This document shows positions 23,541 to 25,158 of a stretch of DNA of 25,158 bases, in pieces. Under the pieces are notes generated by a model that saw nothing but the letters and a program-made list of their open reading frames with translations, was not told the DNA's origin and made no database searches. Both the position numbers and the translations under genes were made by a program. Numbering within the stretch: position 1 is the stretch's first letter; each line of letters opens with the position of its first letter. This DNA is from Geobacter sp. UBA5608 (GTDB lineage Bacteria; Desulfobacterota; Desulfuromonadia; Geobacterales; Pseudopelobacteraceae), in contig DIKW01000100.1 of assembly GCA_002424705.1 (NCBI GenBank), forward strand, positions 1-25,158. Direction: 5' to 3'.

Positions 23541-25158
23541 CCGCCATACCTGAGTCATCGCCCCCGGTGGACCGGCAGCCGCTGAGCCCGTTGCGGATTT
23601 CGTTGGGCTACCTGGTGCTTGGGGTCTGCTGGATTTTCGTGTCGGACGCGGTGCTGGGAAACAGCTACGATGATACCGGCTTTGCGCTGATATCGATGGT
23701 TAAGGGCAGCGTCTTTGTCCTGCTGTCGGCCCTGTTGCTCTATTTAACCATCAGCCGTTTTACCCGCCGTCTACAGTACAGTCATGACCTGTTTCATACC
23801 GCCCTGCAGCTGTTTCCCGATGCCGTTACCATCACCCGCCGGCGGGATGGTGTGATCCTGTATGTGAATCAAGGGTTTGCCCGTCTTGCAGGCCACAGTC
23901 AGCCTGTGGTGGCCGGACGAACCATTCAGGAGCTGCGGCTGTGGCAACAGCCGGCCGAATTAGCCCGTTTTATGGAAGAGCTGGGCAAGTACGCTGCGAT
24001 TAGAGATTTTGAAGCAGTCTTCCGGCACCGTGATGGCAGCGAGCTTACCCTGGTGCTGTCGGCCCGTGAAATCCTTTTTGCCGGCGAGCAGTGCATTATT
24101 GCCATTGCCCGTGATGTCAGTGACATCCGTCGGGCCACCAAGGCCATCGAGCAGTTGGCCCATCATGATGCGGTGACCGGACTTCCCAACCGGAATCTGC
24201 TGTGTGATCGGTTACAGCAGCAGCTGGCCCTGGCGGAGCGCGAATCCCGCTCCCTTGCACTGCTCTACATCTCGCTGGTCCGCTTTGACCAGTTGGTGGA
24301 AACCTTTGGCCATGGACGCAGCGAAGAGGCGATCCGGCGCATATTCGATCGTTTGCGGACCGCCCTGCGTGAAAGTGACACCCTGGCCCGTATCTACAAA
24401 GACGAGTGCGTGGTGGTACTGCCCAACGATGAGGTCGATGTCAGCTGCGTTGCCCAAAAGTTAATCGATGTTCTGACCATGCCGGTAACACTGGGGGAGC
24501 AGGAAGCCCTTTCAGCAGCATGCATCGGCATCGCCTGCTACCCTGTCGATGGCGCAACCGTCGAGACACTGCTCCACAACGCCCATCTTGCTATGAACCA
24601 GGCTCGCCAGCGGGGCGAAAATTCTTTCCAGTGCTTTTCTACTGCACTGCAGCAGCGCGTTGATGAACGCAACCTGCTGGGGTCGGGGCTGCTTCGCGGA
24701 CTTGAACGGGGCGAGTTTTTTGTCTGTTACCAACCGATCTTCGAGTTGCAGGGCCGTCATCTGGTGGGTATGGAGGCGCTGGTCCGCTGGCAGCACCCGA
24801 CCCTGGGGCTGGTTGGACCCGATGTTTTCATTCCGGTGGCCGAGGACACCGGCCTGATCGTCCAGCTTGGCGCCTGGGTGATGCAGCAGGCCTGCCGGCA
24901 GACGGCGCTCTGGCGCGAGACGTCCGGCATTCCGCTACGGGTTTCGGTAAACGTCTCGGCGCGTCAGCTCCAGGAGGATTCTTTCTATCAGTTGGTGCTG
25001 GATGCGCTGCAAGACAGCGGCCTGCCCCACAGCAGCCTGCAATGCGAATGCACTGAGCGGGTCATGCTCGATTCCGCTCAGGCGACACTGGAGCGGCTGC
25101 AGCAGTTGCGCCGGGCCGGAGTGCTGATAGCCATTGATGATTTCGGCACCGGCTACTC
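23537..25158 (+). CDS. PAS-GGDEF-EAL c-di-GMP signalling protein, 3' end beyond window
   Basis: The ATG at 23537 overlaps the chemoreceptor stop as ATGA. 540 residues are visible and the gene continues past the right edge. Two membrane helices (about 22-45 and 55-74, with the common YLVLGVCWIFVSD pattern) are followed by a PAS sensor (about 80-195), a GGDEF domain (about 205-370) and an EAL domain (from about 385). The GGDEF signature is YKDEC (287-291), so cyclase activity is unlikely. The EAL part keeps Glu413 of MEALVRW, VNVSARQL, CTERVML and IDDFGTGYS, so phosphodiesterase activity is plausible, with the degenerate GGDEF perhaps acting as a GTP sensor. Confidence 0.92.
   Translation, partial: MTAIPESSPPVDRQPLSPLRISLGYLVLGVCWIFVSDAVLGNSYDDTGFALISMVKGSVFVLLSALLLYLTISRFTRRLQYSHDLFHTALQLFPDAVTITRRRDGVILYVNQGFARLAGHSQPVVAGRTIQELRLWQQPAELARFMEELGKYAAIRDFEAVFRHRDGSELTLVLSAREILFAGEQCIIAIARDVSDIRRATKAIEQLAHHDAVTGLPNRNLLCDRLQQQLALAERESRSLALLYISLVRFDQLVETFGHGRSEEAIRRIFDRLRTALRESDTLARIYKDECVVVLPNDEVDVSCVAQKLIDVLTMPVTLGEQEALSAACIGIACYPVDGATVETLLHNAHLAMNQARQRGENSFQCFSTALQQRVDERNLLGSGLLRGLERGEFFVCYQPIFELQGRHLVGMEALVRWQHPTLGLVGPDVFIPVAEDTGLIVQLGAWVMQQACRQTALWRETSGIPLRVSVNVSARQLQEDSFYQLVLDALQDSGLPHSSLQCECTERVMLDSAQATLERLQQLRRAGVLIAIDDFGTGY

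Overview
The window looks like chromosomal DNA of a GC-rich deltaproteobacterium, most likely a Geobacter/Trichlorobacter-type member of the Desulfuromonadota. This is an inference from gene content: a sigma-54 activator fused to an iron-hydrogenase-like sensor, abundant c-di-GMP and chemotaxis proteins, Pseudomonas-style long PstC and PstA, and bacterial GH3. I could run no database search. Every stretch of 150 bases or more without a gene was inspected; no rRNA, tRNA, insertion sequence, CRISPR array or phage gene was seen. No gene-free stretch exceeds 300 bases.

Layout. (1) Positions 1-863, plus strand: the 3' part of an RNase E/G gene, facing a small minus-strand ribbon-helix-helix gene across a shared hairpin terminator. 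(2) 977-3763: the ribbon-helix-helix gene and a 771-residue sigma-54 activator with ferredoxin, hydrogenase-like and Fe-S input domains. A matching 20-base palindrome lies upstream of each gene, and a sigma-54-type promoter lies between one palindrome and the ribbon-helix-helix gene. (3) 3764-9965, minus: a complete pstS-pstC-pstA-pstB-phoU phosphate operon with a Pho box, an intergenic hairpin after pstS and a strong terminator. (4) 9997-12671, minus: an alpha/beta-hydrolase gene and a GH3-type acyl-adenylating enzyme gene; the hydrolase ribosome binding site can be paired in a hairpin. (5) 12732-15880, minus: a tightly packed signalling operon of EAL phosphodiesterase, CBS-PP2C phosphatase, RsbW-like ATPase, STAS antagonist and a 51-residue orphan. 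(6) 15874-16388, minus: two small cysteine-rich proteins. (7) 16536-21047, minus: a three-gene cluster of an unrecognised 825-residue protein, a phosphatidylserine decarboxylase-family protein and an Lgt-like membrane protein that lacks key Lgt residues. (8) 21303-25158, plus: a chemoreceptor translationally coupled to a PAS-GGDEF-EAL protein that runs off the right edge.

How it fits together. The pst block is a standard phosphate-starvation module. The most novel-looking parts are the redox/H2-type sensor with its paired operator sites, the three-gene putative lipid operon, and the joining of a c-di-GMP phosphodiesterase to an RsbU/W/V-type partner switch. Regions 5 and 8 suggest the area is rich in c-di-GMP, stress and motility control.
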